Source: Flavobacteriaceae bacterium
Lineage (GTDB): Bacteria > Bacteroidota > Bacteroidia > Flavobacteriales > Flavobacteriaceae
Reading direction: 5' to 3'
Length of the DNA stretch: 47,232 nucleotides
NCBI GenBank assembly: GCA_029238125.1
Contig: JAQWGQ010000036.1
Location: 1 to 47,232 of the forward strand
Made by a program: the position numbers and the translations under genes
Notes under the pieces: model-generated
The model's input: only the letters and a program-made list of their open reading frames with translations
Database searches by the model: none
Told to the model about the DNA's origin: nothing
Shown: positions 1-7,918 of the stretch, one piece after another
How the letters are laid out: each line of letters opens with the position of its first letter
Numbering within the stretch: position 1 is the first letter of the stretch

Positions 1-511
1 ATATCTCGCACATTGGACAGAACACAAGGTAAAGCCCCTTTGGATGGTACACCTTGTCCATCATTCTGATCATCATGTGGATACCACAACAGCCAACCGC
101 CATCATCCTTTGGAGAGTGTTGTTCGTTTTGTATTTACAACACTAGGTGTCTTTCTAATCGGACTACCCATCGGAGTCGTGATGCTTTATCAGTCCCTAT
201 CGGTTTTGTTGAGTCAATTTAATCATGCAAATATCAAGTTACCGCAACGATTGGATATGCTTTTGAGTTATTTTATCGTTTCTCCAAATATGCATAAAAT
301 CCATCATCACTATGTACTTCCATACACCGACTCTAATTATGGAAATATCTTTTCCATATGGGATCGATTGTTGGGGACTTATATGTATCTCGCACCTGAA
401 AAAATCATTTATGGCGTTGATGTATTCCCAAATGAAAACGAAAATAGTTCAATAAAAAGTCTATTGAAGCAGCCATTTCAGCCCTACAGAAAGCCGACTA
501 CGGGTAGATGA
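1..511 (+). CDS. fatty acid hydroxylase / sterol desaturase family protein, 3' part
   Basis: The reading frame is open from base 2, so this is the C-terminal part of a gene that starts before the window. The visible 169 codons carry the histidine clusters of the fatty acid hydroxylase superfamily: an HWTEH near the start, then HLVHHSDHH and, further on, NMHKIHHH followed by NYGNIFSIWDRLLGTY. These histidines ligate the di-iron centre of membrane-bound hydroxylases and desaturases in the family. A hydrophobic stretch lies between the clusters. The substrate cannot be told from this part. The stop TGA overlaps the 3' end of the convergent muramidase gene by 14 bp. Confidence 0.85.
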   Translation, partial: YLAHWTEHKVKPLWMVHLVHHSDHHVDTTTANRHHPLESVVRFVFTTLGVFLIGLPIGVVMLYQSLSVLLSQFNHANIKLPQRLDMLLSYFIVSPNMHKIHHHYVLPYTDSNYGNIFSIWDRLLGTYMYLAPEKIIYGVDVFPNENENSSIKSLLKQPFQPYRKPTTGR

Positions 512-1667
512 GATATTGTTCTCTGATTTTTAAAAAATTTTGAATATCTGACTGCCAACTATCCCTAATTTCAGATGCACTCATCCCTTTTTCAATTTGT
601 AATTGTAGGGAAGTTGTGCCAGCATGACGCCTAAACCCTGGGTCCAAGAAAAATTGTTCGGGCTCATAGCTATTTCTATATGCTTGTATCATCCAATCGA
701 TATTGATACGATCCAACTTAGGGTGATTTCTTAAGTCAAATCCATAACATTCTTTTTCTTTTTCCTTCGGATTTGAAGCACCTGACTTGGGTGTGGGAGT
801 ATAGCGGTGTTTAAAATGAGTTGCATCTAAAAATGAAGCACCAAATTGCTGAAAAGGGTGAGAGGTTCCACGACCTGCATTGATAGGGGTTCCTTCAAAC
901 AGACCCAAACTCGGATAAAGCATCACCGATTGCGCATTGGGTAGGTTTGGAGAAGGTCGGACGGGAAGCTCATAGGCAGTTTGATGTGTATAATTTGCTA
1001 TGGGGATTACCTGTAAAGACAGCTTATTTTTGGTGTCAAGCCACCCTTCTCCAACCAGCATTTTGGCATATTCGCCAATTGTCATTCCATACACGAGGGG
1101 AATGGGAACTTTACCCAAAAAACTTTGGTTTTCCTCTTCCATCATGGGGCCGTCCACATAATGCGCATTTGGATTGGGTCGATCTAATATAATTACAGGA
1201 ACCTTCGCATCTGCACACGCTTCCATGACCAAGTGAAGGGTGGATAGATAGGTAAAGAATCGCACACCCACATCTTGGATGTCAAACACCAGAATATCGA
1301 TATCTGCAAGCTGTTCAGCGGAGGGTTTGCGGTATTTTCCGTGTAAGGAAACAATTGGAATTCCAGTTTTAGAGTCGATTTCATCTGAAATGGATGCACC
1401 AGCATCTTCTTTTCCTCGAAAACCATGCTCGGGCGCAAATACTTTTTTAATGTTGACCCCCTGACTTTGTAAATGATCTACCAAATGAATGCGCTTGTCA
1501 TTCGTTAGAACCTGACTACTCTGATTCCCAACGACTGCGACCTTCATGTCGACCAAAAGCGGAAGATACTTCTGGGTTTGGTGCGCGCCAGGTTGGACTT
1601 GCGCAAAAAGGGGCATGCCACAAACCAAAAAAACAAAAAAAACGGTATTTTTGAGTAAAGCTATCAC
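498..1667 (-). CDS. DUF1343 / NamZ-type exo-beta-N-acetylmuramidase, secreted
   Basis: DUF1343 proteins include NamZ, which removes terminal N-acetylmuramic acid from peptidoglycan fragments. Family signatures seen are FAPEHGFRG, DIQDVGVRFFTYLSTL, LDRPNPN and the late PSLGLFEGTPINAGRGT. The frame stays open upstream to 1925, but that part is antisense to the permease gene. I place the start at the GTG at 1667 because it begins a clean signal peptide (VIALLKNTVFFVFLVCG, cleavage near PLFAQ). This gives 389 residues, normal for the family. Likely role: cell-wall turnover or recycling in the periplasm. The start lies only 3 bp from the start of the divergent permease gene, so its promoter must sit inside that gene. 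Confidence 0.85.
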   Translation of the reverse strand: MIALLKNTVFFVFLVCGMPLFAQVQPGAHQTQKYLPLLVDMKVAVVGNQSSQVLTNDKRIHLVDHLQSQGVNIKKVFAPEHGFRGKEDAGASISDEIDSKTGIPIVSLHGKYRKPSAEQLADIDILVFDIQDVGVRFFTYLSTLHLVMEACADAKVPVIILDRPNPNAHYVDGPMMEEENQSFLGKVPIPLVYGMTIGEYAKMLVGEGWLDTKNKLSLQVIPIANYTHQTAYELPVRPSPNLPNAQSVMLYPSLGLFEGTPINAGRGTSHPFQQFGASFLDATHFKHRYTPTPKSGASNPKEKEKECYGFDLRNHPKLDRINIDWMIQAYRNSYEPEQFFLDPGFRRHAGTTSLQLQIEKGMSASEIRDSWQSDIQNFLKIREQYLIYP

Positions 1668-1670
1668 AGG

Positions 1671-2894
1671 TTGAAGATTAGTATATTCATCGCCAAACGT
1701 ATTATCGGTTCGAAGTCCTATAAAAATAGTGTTTCGGCGCCAATTATTAAAATCGGAATCCTCGCCATTTCCATTGGCTTGATTGCAATGCATATCGCCA
1801 TTGGTACAGGCATCGGATTTCAAAACAAAATCAAGGACAAAATCAGTTCTTTTGAAGGCCATATTCGGGTATCTACCTATGAGAACAACTCCACAAACAC
1901 CACTTTGGAGAGCATCGACCCCCAAATGATTCGCTCAGCAGTTGAAACGGAGCGTGTCGCTTTTGTCAATCCAGTAGCGTATGTATCAACTGTGTTTAAA
2001 ACCGATAAGAATTTTGCGGGAGGACTGTTTAAAGGCATCGATAATACATATCGATGGAACACTTTTGAGGAATATATTACAGATGGCCGCTTACCAGAAA
2101 TCGGATCGTCAATCAGTCGAGAGATTTTACTATCCAAGCATATTGCCAGAACCTTGGGGGTAAAAACGGGAGACCGGATATCATCTTATTTTTTATTTGA
2201 GGACCGCCTCCCAATCCGTCGGAGTTTTGTCGTTTCGGGACTCTACGATTCTGGATTTCCAGATTTCGATCAGCGAATCGCTTTTGCAGACTTGCGACAC
2301 GTTCAAAAAATATATCAATGGCCTTCCGATCAGGTTGGGGCTTTTGAAATCACCCTGGAAAATTTTGATGATATTAATCTGTTTTCAGAACAGGTCTATG
2401 ACCAAGTGCCCGCTCCGTATGATGTGCAGCAAGTCAAAGAACGCTACCCCGAAATTTTTAATTGGATTTCCCTATTCGATACCAATATCGCCTTGATTAT
2501 CGTAATTATGATTATTGTGGGCGGGATCAATATGATTACCGCTTTATTGGTGTTGATCCTCGAAAGAACCCAAATGATTGGTCTACTCGGAGTGTTGGGG
2601 ATGAAACAATGGGCAACACAAAAAGTATTTTTGTACAACGCTGCCTACCTTATTGGAATTGGGTTGTTTTGGGGCAATGTGTTGGGGCTTGGACTTCTTG
2701 CTCTCCAACACCAAACGAAGTGGATTTCACTTGATCCGACTTCTTATTATGTGACGACCGTGCCAATTGCTTTTGATGTGCCCATGATTGCAGCGATCAA
2801 TATCGGAACCTTTGTGATTTGTGTATTAATGCTATTGATTCCGTCATTTATCATTTCAAAAGTCACTCCAATTCGCGCATTACGGAGGGTGTAA
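1671..2894 (+). CDS. LolC/LolE-like ABC transporter permease (FtsX family)
   Basis: About 407 residues with one N-terminal membrane helix (about 25-45), a large periplasmic domain (about 50-260), then three C-terminal helices ending in PIRALRRV. This is the MacB/FtsX fold of lipoprotein-releasing permeases. The ILERTQMIGLLGVLGMK segment after the second helix is typical of LolC/E. Such proteins normally work with a LolD ATPase to release lipoproteins from the inner membrane; no ATPase is adjacent. The start is TTG at 1671: an in-frame stop at 1656 blocks extension, the family usually begins M-K-x-x-x-F-I-A-K-R as here, and the next ATG would remove the first helix. Confidence 0.85.
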   Translation: MKISIFIAKRIIGSKSYKNSVSAPIIKIGILAISIGLIAMHIAIGTGIGFQNKIKDKISSFEGHIRVSTYENNSTNTTLESIDPQMIRSAVETERVAFVNPVAYVSTVFKTDKNFAGGLFKGIDNTYRWNTFEEYITDGRLPEIGSSISREILLSKHIARTLGVKTGDRISSYFLFEDRLPIRRSFVVSGLYDSGFPDFDQRIAFADLRHVQKIYQWPSDQVGAFEITLENFDDINLFSEQVYDQVPAPYDVQQVKERYPEIFNWISLFDTNIALIIVIMIIVGGINMITALLVLILERTQMIGLLGVLGMKQWATQKVFLYNAAYLIGIGLFWGNVLGLGLLALQHQTKWISLDPTSYYVTTVPIAFDVPMIAAINIGTFVICVLMLLIPSFIISKVTPIRALRRV

Positions 2895-2944
2895 ATCCAA
2901 CAAATTTCAACTGTATGTAGGCAATATATATCTGCGCGATACAG

Positions 2945-2952
2945 TACATTTG
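2945..2952 (+). promoter_or_regulatory. candidate -7 promoter element of the CBS-type gene
   Basis: TACATTTG matches the Bacteroidetes -7 consensus TAnnTTTG exactly. It ends only 4 nt before the ATG at 2957, so transcription would start at or very near the start codon. No good TTG -33 element is seen at the usual distance. Confidence 0.4.
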
Positions 2953-2956
2953 CATC

Positions 2957-3937
2957 ATGAAATACGCAAACAATATACTGGATACCATTGGGAATACCCC
3001 TATGATCAAGCTCAATTCAATCGCAAAAGAAGTTGACGCTTTGGTTTTGGCAAAGGTGGAATACTTTAATCCTGGAAACTCTGTCAAAGATCGTATGGCG
3101 CTCAAAATGATTGAAGATGCCGAGGCAGATGGCCGACTCAAACCCGGCGGAACGATTGTGGAGGGAACTTCTGGTAATACAGGTATGGGTCTGGCACTTG
3201 CAGCCATTGTCAAGGGGTATAAATTGATTTGCGTTTCGAATGACAAGCAGTCCCCAACCAAATTTGACGTGCTTCGTGCTGTGGGTGCTGAGGTGGTTGT
3301 TTGTCCAACCGATGTGCCAGCCGATGATCCACGTTCTTATTATTCGACTTCCAAGCGTATCGCCGAGGAAACATCCAATGCCTGGTATGTCAACCAGTAT
3401 GATAACCCTTCCAATGCGGTTGCTCACTATGAGCAGACGGGTCCTGAAATTTGGGAACAAACCGATGGTAAAATCACTCATTTTGTCGTTGGGGTAGGCA
3501 CTGGCGGAACAATATCTGGCGTATCCAAATACCTCAAGGAGAAAAACCCGGCAATCAAAGTATGGGGGATTGACACCTATGGTTCTGTGTTTAAAAAATA
3601 CCATGAAACGGGAGTTTTTGATGAAAAAGAAATTTACCCTTACGTAACGGAGGGCATCGGGGAAGATATTCTCCCAGAAAATGTTGACTTTGATCTGATT
3701 GATGCCTTTGAAAAAGTCACTGATAAAGACGCTGCCGTTTACACGCGAAAATTAGCTCGGGAAGAAGGGATTTTTGCAGGAAACTCTTGTGGCGCTGCGA
3801 TAAAGGGCATGCTGCAACTCAAATCACACTTCGGTCCTGACGATGTCGTGGTGGTGTTGCTACACGATTCAGGAAGTCGCTATGTCACCAAAATCTACAA
3901 TGACGATTGGATGCGTGAAAAAGGGTTTTTAGAATAG
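2957..3937 (+). CDS. PLP-dependent cysteine synthase / cystathionine beta-synthase family protein
   Basis: A 326-residue fold-type II PLP enzyme. Seen are the N-terminal GNTPMIKL, the cofactor lysine in NSVKDRMAL (Lys44), the substrate loop EGTSGNTG and the phosphate-binding VGTGGTISG. The pattern around AVGAEVVV and DDPRSYYS, with YEQTGPEIWEQ and EGIGEDILPENVD, is closer to cystathionine beta-synthase than to CysK, but the C-terminal Bateman regulatory domain of eukaryotic CBS is absent. It probably joins serine or O-acetylserine with homocysteine or sulfide. Which substrate is used cannot be settled from sequence alone. The stop is 11 bp from the stop of the convergent YihY gene. Confidence 0.85.
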   Translation: MKYANNILDTIGNTPMIKLNSIAKEVDALVLAKVEYFNPGNSVKDRMALKMIEDAEADGRLKPGGTIVEGTSGNTGMGLALAAIVKGYKLICVSNDKQSPTKFDVLRAVGAEVVVCPTDVPADDPRSYYSTSKRIAEETSNAWYVNQYDNPSNAVAHYEQTGPEIWEQTDGKITHFVVGVGTGGTISGVSKYLKEKNPAIKVWGIDTYGSVFKKYHETGVFDEKEIYPYVTEGIGEDILPENVDFDLIDAFEKVTDKDAAVYTRKLAREEGIFAGNSCGAAIKGMLQLKSHFGPDDVVVVLLHDSGSRYVTKIYNDDWMREKGFLE

Positions 3938-3948
3938 TTCCGCAAGCG

Positions 3949-4812
3949 CTACTCTACTTCAATCACATCAACTTTAACCCCGAGTTTGTTTGGTCGAATT
4001 TGATATCCCATTCTCCCGCTGATGACATCAATAAAAGCTGCACCAAAAAAGATGATCTGCGAGGTGTAGTACACCCATAGCATCAGAATTGCCAGCACAC
4101 TCGCCGAACCGAAAATACTATCGATATGCATGGTGGTAAGCACATGTCCAATGATGGTTTTCCCAATCGAAAACAAAAAAGCTGTGAACACACCCCCTAA
4201 AACGGCTGGCTTCCAGTGTATGATGGCATCACTCAAGACACTAAACATCAAGGTAAAAATGATGCCCAATACAAGAAATGAAGCGACCAATTCATACCCA
4301 TAGGTAAAGGAGTAGTTGCTGCTCAATCGATCACTATATTCCAATAAATAACTGCTTACACTTGTACTGACTAGCACAAAAAAGACAAGTCCAATAAGTA
4401 GGGTAAACGATATGGATTGCTTGAACAAATAATTTTGAACTTTTCGCTTTCGCTTGACTTTAATTCTCCATATCCGATTAAAAAAATGATGAAGTTGACG
4501 AAGCATAGCGGAAGAAGACAATCCAAGAATGACAAACCCAACGCTGGTCGCCAAGGCACTGTTTTGATGAACCTTCCGATGACTTACAATTTCTTGAATT
4601 TGTTTGGATGCGTCTGCCCCTAGGATATCGTTGAATTGCGCATAGATTTCGTCTGAAACCTCTTTTTCACCAAAAAAGTAGCCCAGAACAACAGTAATGA
4701 TGATGATCATGGGTAAAAGCGAAAATACAGCGTAGTAGGCGAGAGCAGCACCATTTTGAAAGGGATTGCTCCTAAAGAAAACAGCAAATATATTTTGCAG
4801 AAAAGAAATCAT
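3949..4812 (-). CDS. YihY/UPF0761 family inner-membrane protein
   Basis: 287 residues with about six hydrophobic segments. The N-terminus FRSNPFQNGAALAYYAVFSLLPM is the conserved opening of the YihY/BrkB family, and the C-terminal IDSIFGSASVLAILMLWVYYTSQIIFFGAAF is its other hallmark. The family was once called ribonuclease BN by mistake; its true function is unclear. It stands alone: about 110 bp separate it from the end of the fatty-acid cluster upstream. Confidence 0.85.
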   Translation of the reverse strand: MISFLQNIFAVFFRSNPFQNGAALAYYAVFSLLPMIIIITVVLGYFFGEKEVSDEIYAQFNDILGADASKQIQEIVSHRKVHQNSALATSVGFVILGLSSSAMLRQLHHFFNRIWRIKVKRKRKVQNYLFKQSISFTLLIGLVFFVLVSTSVSSYLLEYSDRLSSNYSFTYGYELVASFLVLGIIFTLMFSVLSDAIIHWKPAVLGGVFTAFLFSIGKTIIGHVLTTMHIDSIFGSASVLAILMLWVYYTSQIIFFGAAFIDVISGRMGYQIRPNKLGVKVDVIEVE

Positions 4813-4926
4813 AAAACGAAAAGATGTTATCTATAGCAGCACAAAAAGATTCGGGGAATCCGCCTGTTCAAAAGCGAATGTAACAAATTTCTATGCGATA
4901 TGGTCAATTACTACTTAGGATTCTCT

Positions 4927-6729
4927 CTAAAAACAATACTGATTCTCCGCAATAATTTTATCGGCAATTTGTTCGCGTAAGCCAATCACATTTGGATGAT
5001 TGACATATTTTGTAAATCGCTTTAGACCCATGAGAAGCATTTTTTGTTCATCTCCTTCTGCGGAAGAAATAATTGCTTCTTTCCCTTTGGATTGTATTTT
5101 CTCAACGGCTTGGAAAAGATAGAGTTTTGTTATGGCCAACTGCATGTCTTGTGTGTCTAGACCATATCGATTGATATTCTTTTCCGTTCGAAGTATGGCC
5201 GATTCCACCAGATAGATTTCAATCAATATATCAGAAACAGCCAACAAAAGCTGCTGGTGTTTCTCGAGGTCAGTTCCGTACTTTTGGACACCAGCACCTG
5301 CGATCATCAAAAATACCTTTTTCAGGTTTTTAAGGATTGATTTTTCCTCACTTAGGGGTTCTGTGAAATCTGGAACGTCGAATGATGGCACACCCAAGAG
5401 TTCCTCCCCAACGGCAGTTGCAGGACCAATCAAATCAAGGTGTCCTTTCATGGCTTTTTTGATCAGCATTCCAACAGTAAGCATCCGATTGATTTCATTT
5501 GTCCCCTCATAGATTCGAGAAATCCGAGCATCTCGCCACGCTGACTCCATGGGCATATCTGCAGAATAACCCATACCTCCAAAAATTTGAACTCCCTCGT
5601 CTGTACAGTTTTGCGTATGTTCCGACACAGCCACTTTTAAGATAGAGCATTCGATTACATACTCTTCTACTCCTTTTAGCTCTGCTTCTTGATGGCTTAT
5701 TCCCGACTCGGATCGAATGGCTATGCGATCCTCGATGTCTTTGGCCGCACGATAACAGCCTGACTCACCTACATAACAATTTGTAGCCATATTGGCGATT
5801 TTTTGTTTGATTGCTCCAAACTGACTAATCGGTGTTTTGAACTGGATTCTCTCATTGGCATAACGAACACTTTCGCTCACAGCACGTCGCTGAGCATCGA
5901 TACAAGCAACCGCAAGTTTGATACGACCCACATTCAAAGCGTTCATTGCGATTTTAAAACCATTGCCACGCTCAGATAACATATTTTCAACAGGTACCTT
6001 GGTTTCACTGAAAAAGACCTGTCTGGTTGAGGAAGCATGAATCCCCAACTTGTGTTCTTCTTTGCCCATGCTAATTCCATTTTCTGGGTTATTAGGAACG
6101 ATAAACCCTGTAATATTTTTATCATCTTCTATCCGTGCAAATACAATCATTACACTGGCATATCCAGCATTTGAAATCCATATTTTTTGGCCACTGATTT
6201 TATAATGGGTACCGTCTTCAGAAAGTACAGCTTTGGTTTTTCCACTATTTGCGTCCGATCCTGCCCCTGGTTCGGTAAGACAATAACATCCAATTTCTTC
6301 CCCCGAAGCGAGCTTAGGGACATATTTTTGTTTTTGCTCTTCAGTTCCGTACAAAACGATGGGCATGATGCCAATCCCCGTATGGGCACCGTAGGCAGTG
6401 GAAAGGGAGCCAGTTGCCCCTGAAAAGTAATCACAGACGAGCATGGTTGAGACAAACCCCATTTCAAGCCCTCCGTAGGCCTCAGGCACGCCAACACCTA
6501 AAAATCCAAGTTCTCCAGCTTTGCGCATCAGCTCAAATGTGAAGTCGTAGTCTTTTTGCTCAAAACGATGCTTGTTGGGCCAGACTTCCCGATCGATAAA
6601 TTCCTTTACGGCATCACGCATCATCTGTTGCTCTTCGCTAAAGTCTTCGGGTGTGAAGATGTTTTCTGCGTCCGTTTCTTGCAATAAAAAAGCACCTCCG
6701 CGTGTACGTATGATTTCTTTTGTTTCCAT
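4927..6729 (-). CDS. acyl-CoA dehydrogenase, long form with C-terminal extension
   Basis: 600 residues. The acyl-CoA dehydrogenase core spans about 30-420: FSEEQQMMRDAVKEF, the FAD and substrate signature CYCLTEPGAGSDA, KIWISNAGYA and GFIVP. The catalytic base is the glutamate in IYEGTNEINRM. A further 160 residues of helices follow, as in the VLCAD/ACAD9 branch, instead of the usual 380-residue bacterial length. It catalyses the first, FAD-dependent step of beta-oxidation, passing electrons to ETF. It is the last gene of the minus-strand cluster, 4 bp after the thiolase stop, which fits translational coupling. Chain-length preference cannot be read from the sequence; the long form suggests long-chain substrates. 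Confidence 0.9.
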   Translation of the reverse strand: METKEIIRTRGGAFLLQETDAENIFTPEDFSEEQQMMRDAVKEFIDREVWPNKHRFEQKDYDFTFELMRKAGELGFLGVGVPEAYGGLEMGFVSTMLVCDYFSGATGSLSTAYGAHTGIGIMPIVLYGTEEQKQKYVPKLASGEEIGCYCLTEPGAGSDANSGKTKAVLSEDGTHYKISGQKIWISNAGYASVMIVFARIEDDKNITGFIVPNNPENGISMGKEEHKLGIHASSTRQVFFSETKVPVENMLSERGNGFKIAMNALNVGRIKLAVACIDAQRRAVSESVRYANERIQFKTPISQFGAIKQKIANMATNCYVGESGCYRAAKDIEDRIAIRSESGISHQEAELKGVEEYVIECSILKVAVSEHTQNCTDEGVQIFGGMGYSADMPMESAWRDARISRIYEGTNEINRMLTVGMLIKKAMKGHLDLIGPATAVGEELLGVPSFDVPDFTEPLSEEKSILKNLKKVFLMIAGAGVQKYGTDLEKHQQLLLAVSDILIEIYLVESAILRTEKNINRYGLDTQDMQLAITKLYLFQAVEKIQSKGKEAIISSAEGDEQKMLLMGLKRFTKYVNHPNVIGLREQIADKIIAENQYCF

Positions 6730-6733
6730 AATT

Positions 6734-7915
6734 CTATATCAATTCATAAATTCCAGCGGCACCTTGTCCAGTACCAACACACATGGTAACCATGCCATAT
6801 TTTTGTTTTCTCTTCTTCATTTGGTCAAACAGCTGCACAGAGAGTTTGGTGCCTGTACAACCCAGTGGGTGTCCAAGAGCAATTGCCCCTCCATTGACAT
6901 TGACAAGCTCTGGGTTGATATCAAGCTCACGGATCACAGCTAGTGATTGAGCAGCAAAGGCCTCATTGAGTTCAATTTGCTCGATATCTTTTAGTTTTAG
7001 ACCCGCTTGATCCAGCGCTTTTGGGATTGCTGCTACGGGGCCTATACCCATGATTTTGGGTGGAACGCCAGCAGTTGCATAACTCACAAGCCGAGCAATT
7101 GGGGTGAGTTTGTGCTTTTTGACCATCTCTTCTGTCATCATCAATAACACAGCTGCACCATCGCTTGTTTGCGAGGAGTTCCCCGCTGTTACCGATCCAT
7201 TATTGGCAAAGACAGGGCGTAGTTTGGCCAATGCCTCTATGCTTGTATCTGCTCTTGGGCCCTCATCACGATCAACGGTATAGGTGCGCGTTGCTTTTTT
7301 TCCATTGTCATCGATATATACTTCCTCGATGGTAATCGGTACAATTTGATTATCAAACGCACCATTTTTTTGTGCTTTCAGGGCTTTTTGGTGTGATGCA
7401 TACGCAAAAGCGTCTTGATCTTCTCTGGAGATGTTAAACTGGTTGGCAACTGCTTCGGCAGTGAGCCCCATTCCCCAATAGTAATCTTCATTCCCTTGCT
7501 TGGCAGCTTTGTAGTCGGGCGCAGGCTTAAATCCACCCATTGGGATATAGCTCATGCTCTCAACGCCACCCGCAATTACGCAGTCTGCCATTCCTGATTG
7601 TATTTTTGCAGTTCCCAAAGCGATTGTTTCAATTCCTGATGCGCAATAGCGGTTTACGGTTACACCTGGAACGTCATTGGTTTTGAGACCCATTAGTGAG
7701 ATGAGCCGTGCCATATTTAGGCCCTGTTCTGCCTCTGGCATGGCATTCCCAATCAGAACATCATCAATTGTAGTGACATCAAAATCAGGCAAGTTACTCA
7801 TCATATGCTCGATGGTTTCTGCAGCGAGCTCATCTGGACGTTTAAATCTAAAAAGGCCCCTGGGAGCTTTACCAACGGCTGTTCGGTGTGCGCTTACGAT
7901 GTAGGTTGTTTTCAT
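6734..7915 (-). CDS. fadA: acetyl-CoA acyltransferase (3-ketoacyl-CoA thiolase)
   Basis: 393 residues, standard for a degradative thiolase. The nucleophilic cysteine is in NRYCASGIE (Cys91). The His/Cys motif ALGHPLGCTG and the C-terminal MCVGTGQGAAGIYE with the second catalytic cysteine are intact. It cleaves 3-ketoacyl-CoA with CoA to release acetyl-CoA, the last step of the beta-oxidation cycle. It lies 3 bp downstream of the hydratase/dehydrogenase gene and 4 bp upstream of the acyl-CoA dehydrogenase gene. This gives the classical pairing of thiolase with a multifunctional protein. Confidence 0.92.
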   Translation of the reverse strand: MKTTYIVSAHRTAVGKAPRGLFRFKRPDELAAETIEHMMSNLPDFDVTTIDDVLIGNAMPEAEQGLNMARLISLMGLKTNDVPGVTVNRYCASGIETIALGTAKIQSGMADCVIAGGVESMSYIPMGGFKPAPDYKAAKQGNEDYYWGMGLTAEAVANQFNISREDQDAFAYASHQKALKAQKNGAFDNQIVPITIEEVYIDDNGKKATRTYTVDRDEGPRADTSIEALAKLRPVFANNGSVTAGNSSQTSDGAAVLLMMTEEMVKKHKLTPIARLVSYATAGVPPKIMGIGPVAAIPKALDQAGLKLKDIEQIELNEAFAAQSLAVIRELDINPELVNVNGGAIALGHPLGCTGTKLSVQLFDQMKKRKQKYGMVTMCVGTGQGAAGIYELI

Positions 7916-7918
7916 GTA

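Noticed and set aside
1668-1925. Upstream 86-codon extension of the muramidase frame
   Set aside because: It is antisense to the permease gene, has no signal-like sequence at its front and would bury the signal peptide; the GTG at 1667 fits the family.
3017-3604. 195-codon minus-strand frame inside the CBS-type gene
   Set aside because: Antisense shadow of a strongly conserved enzyme; no family pattern or start context.
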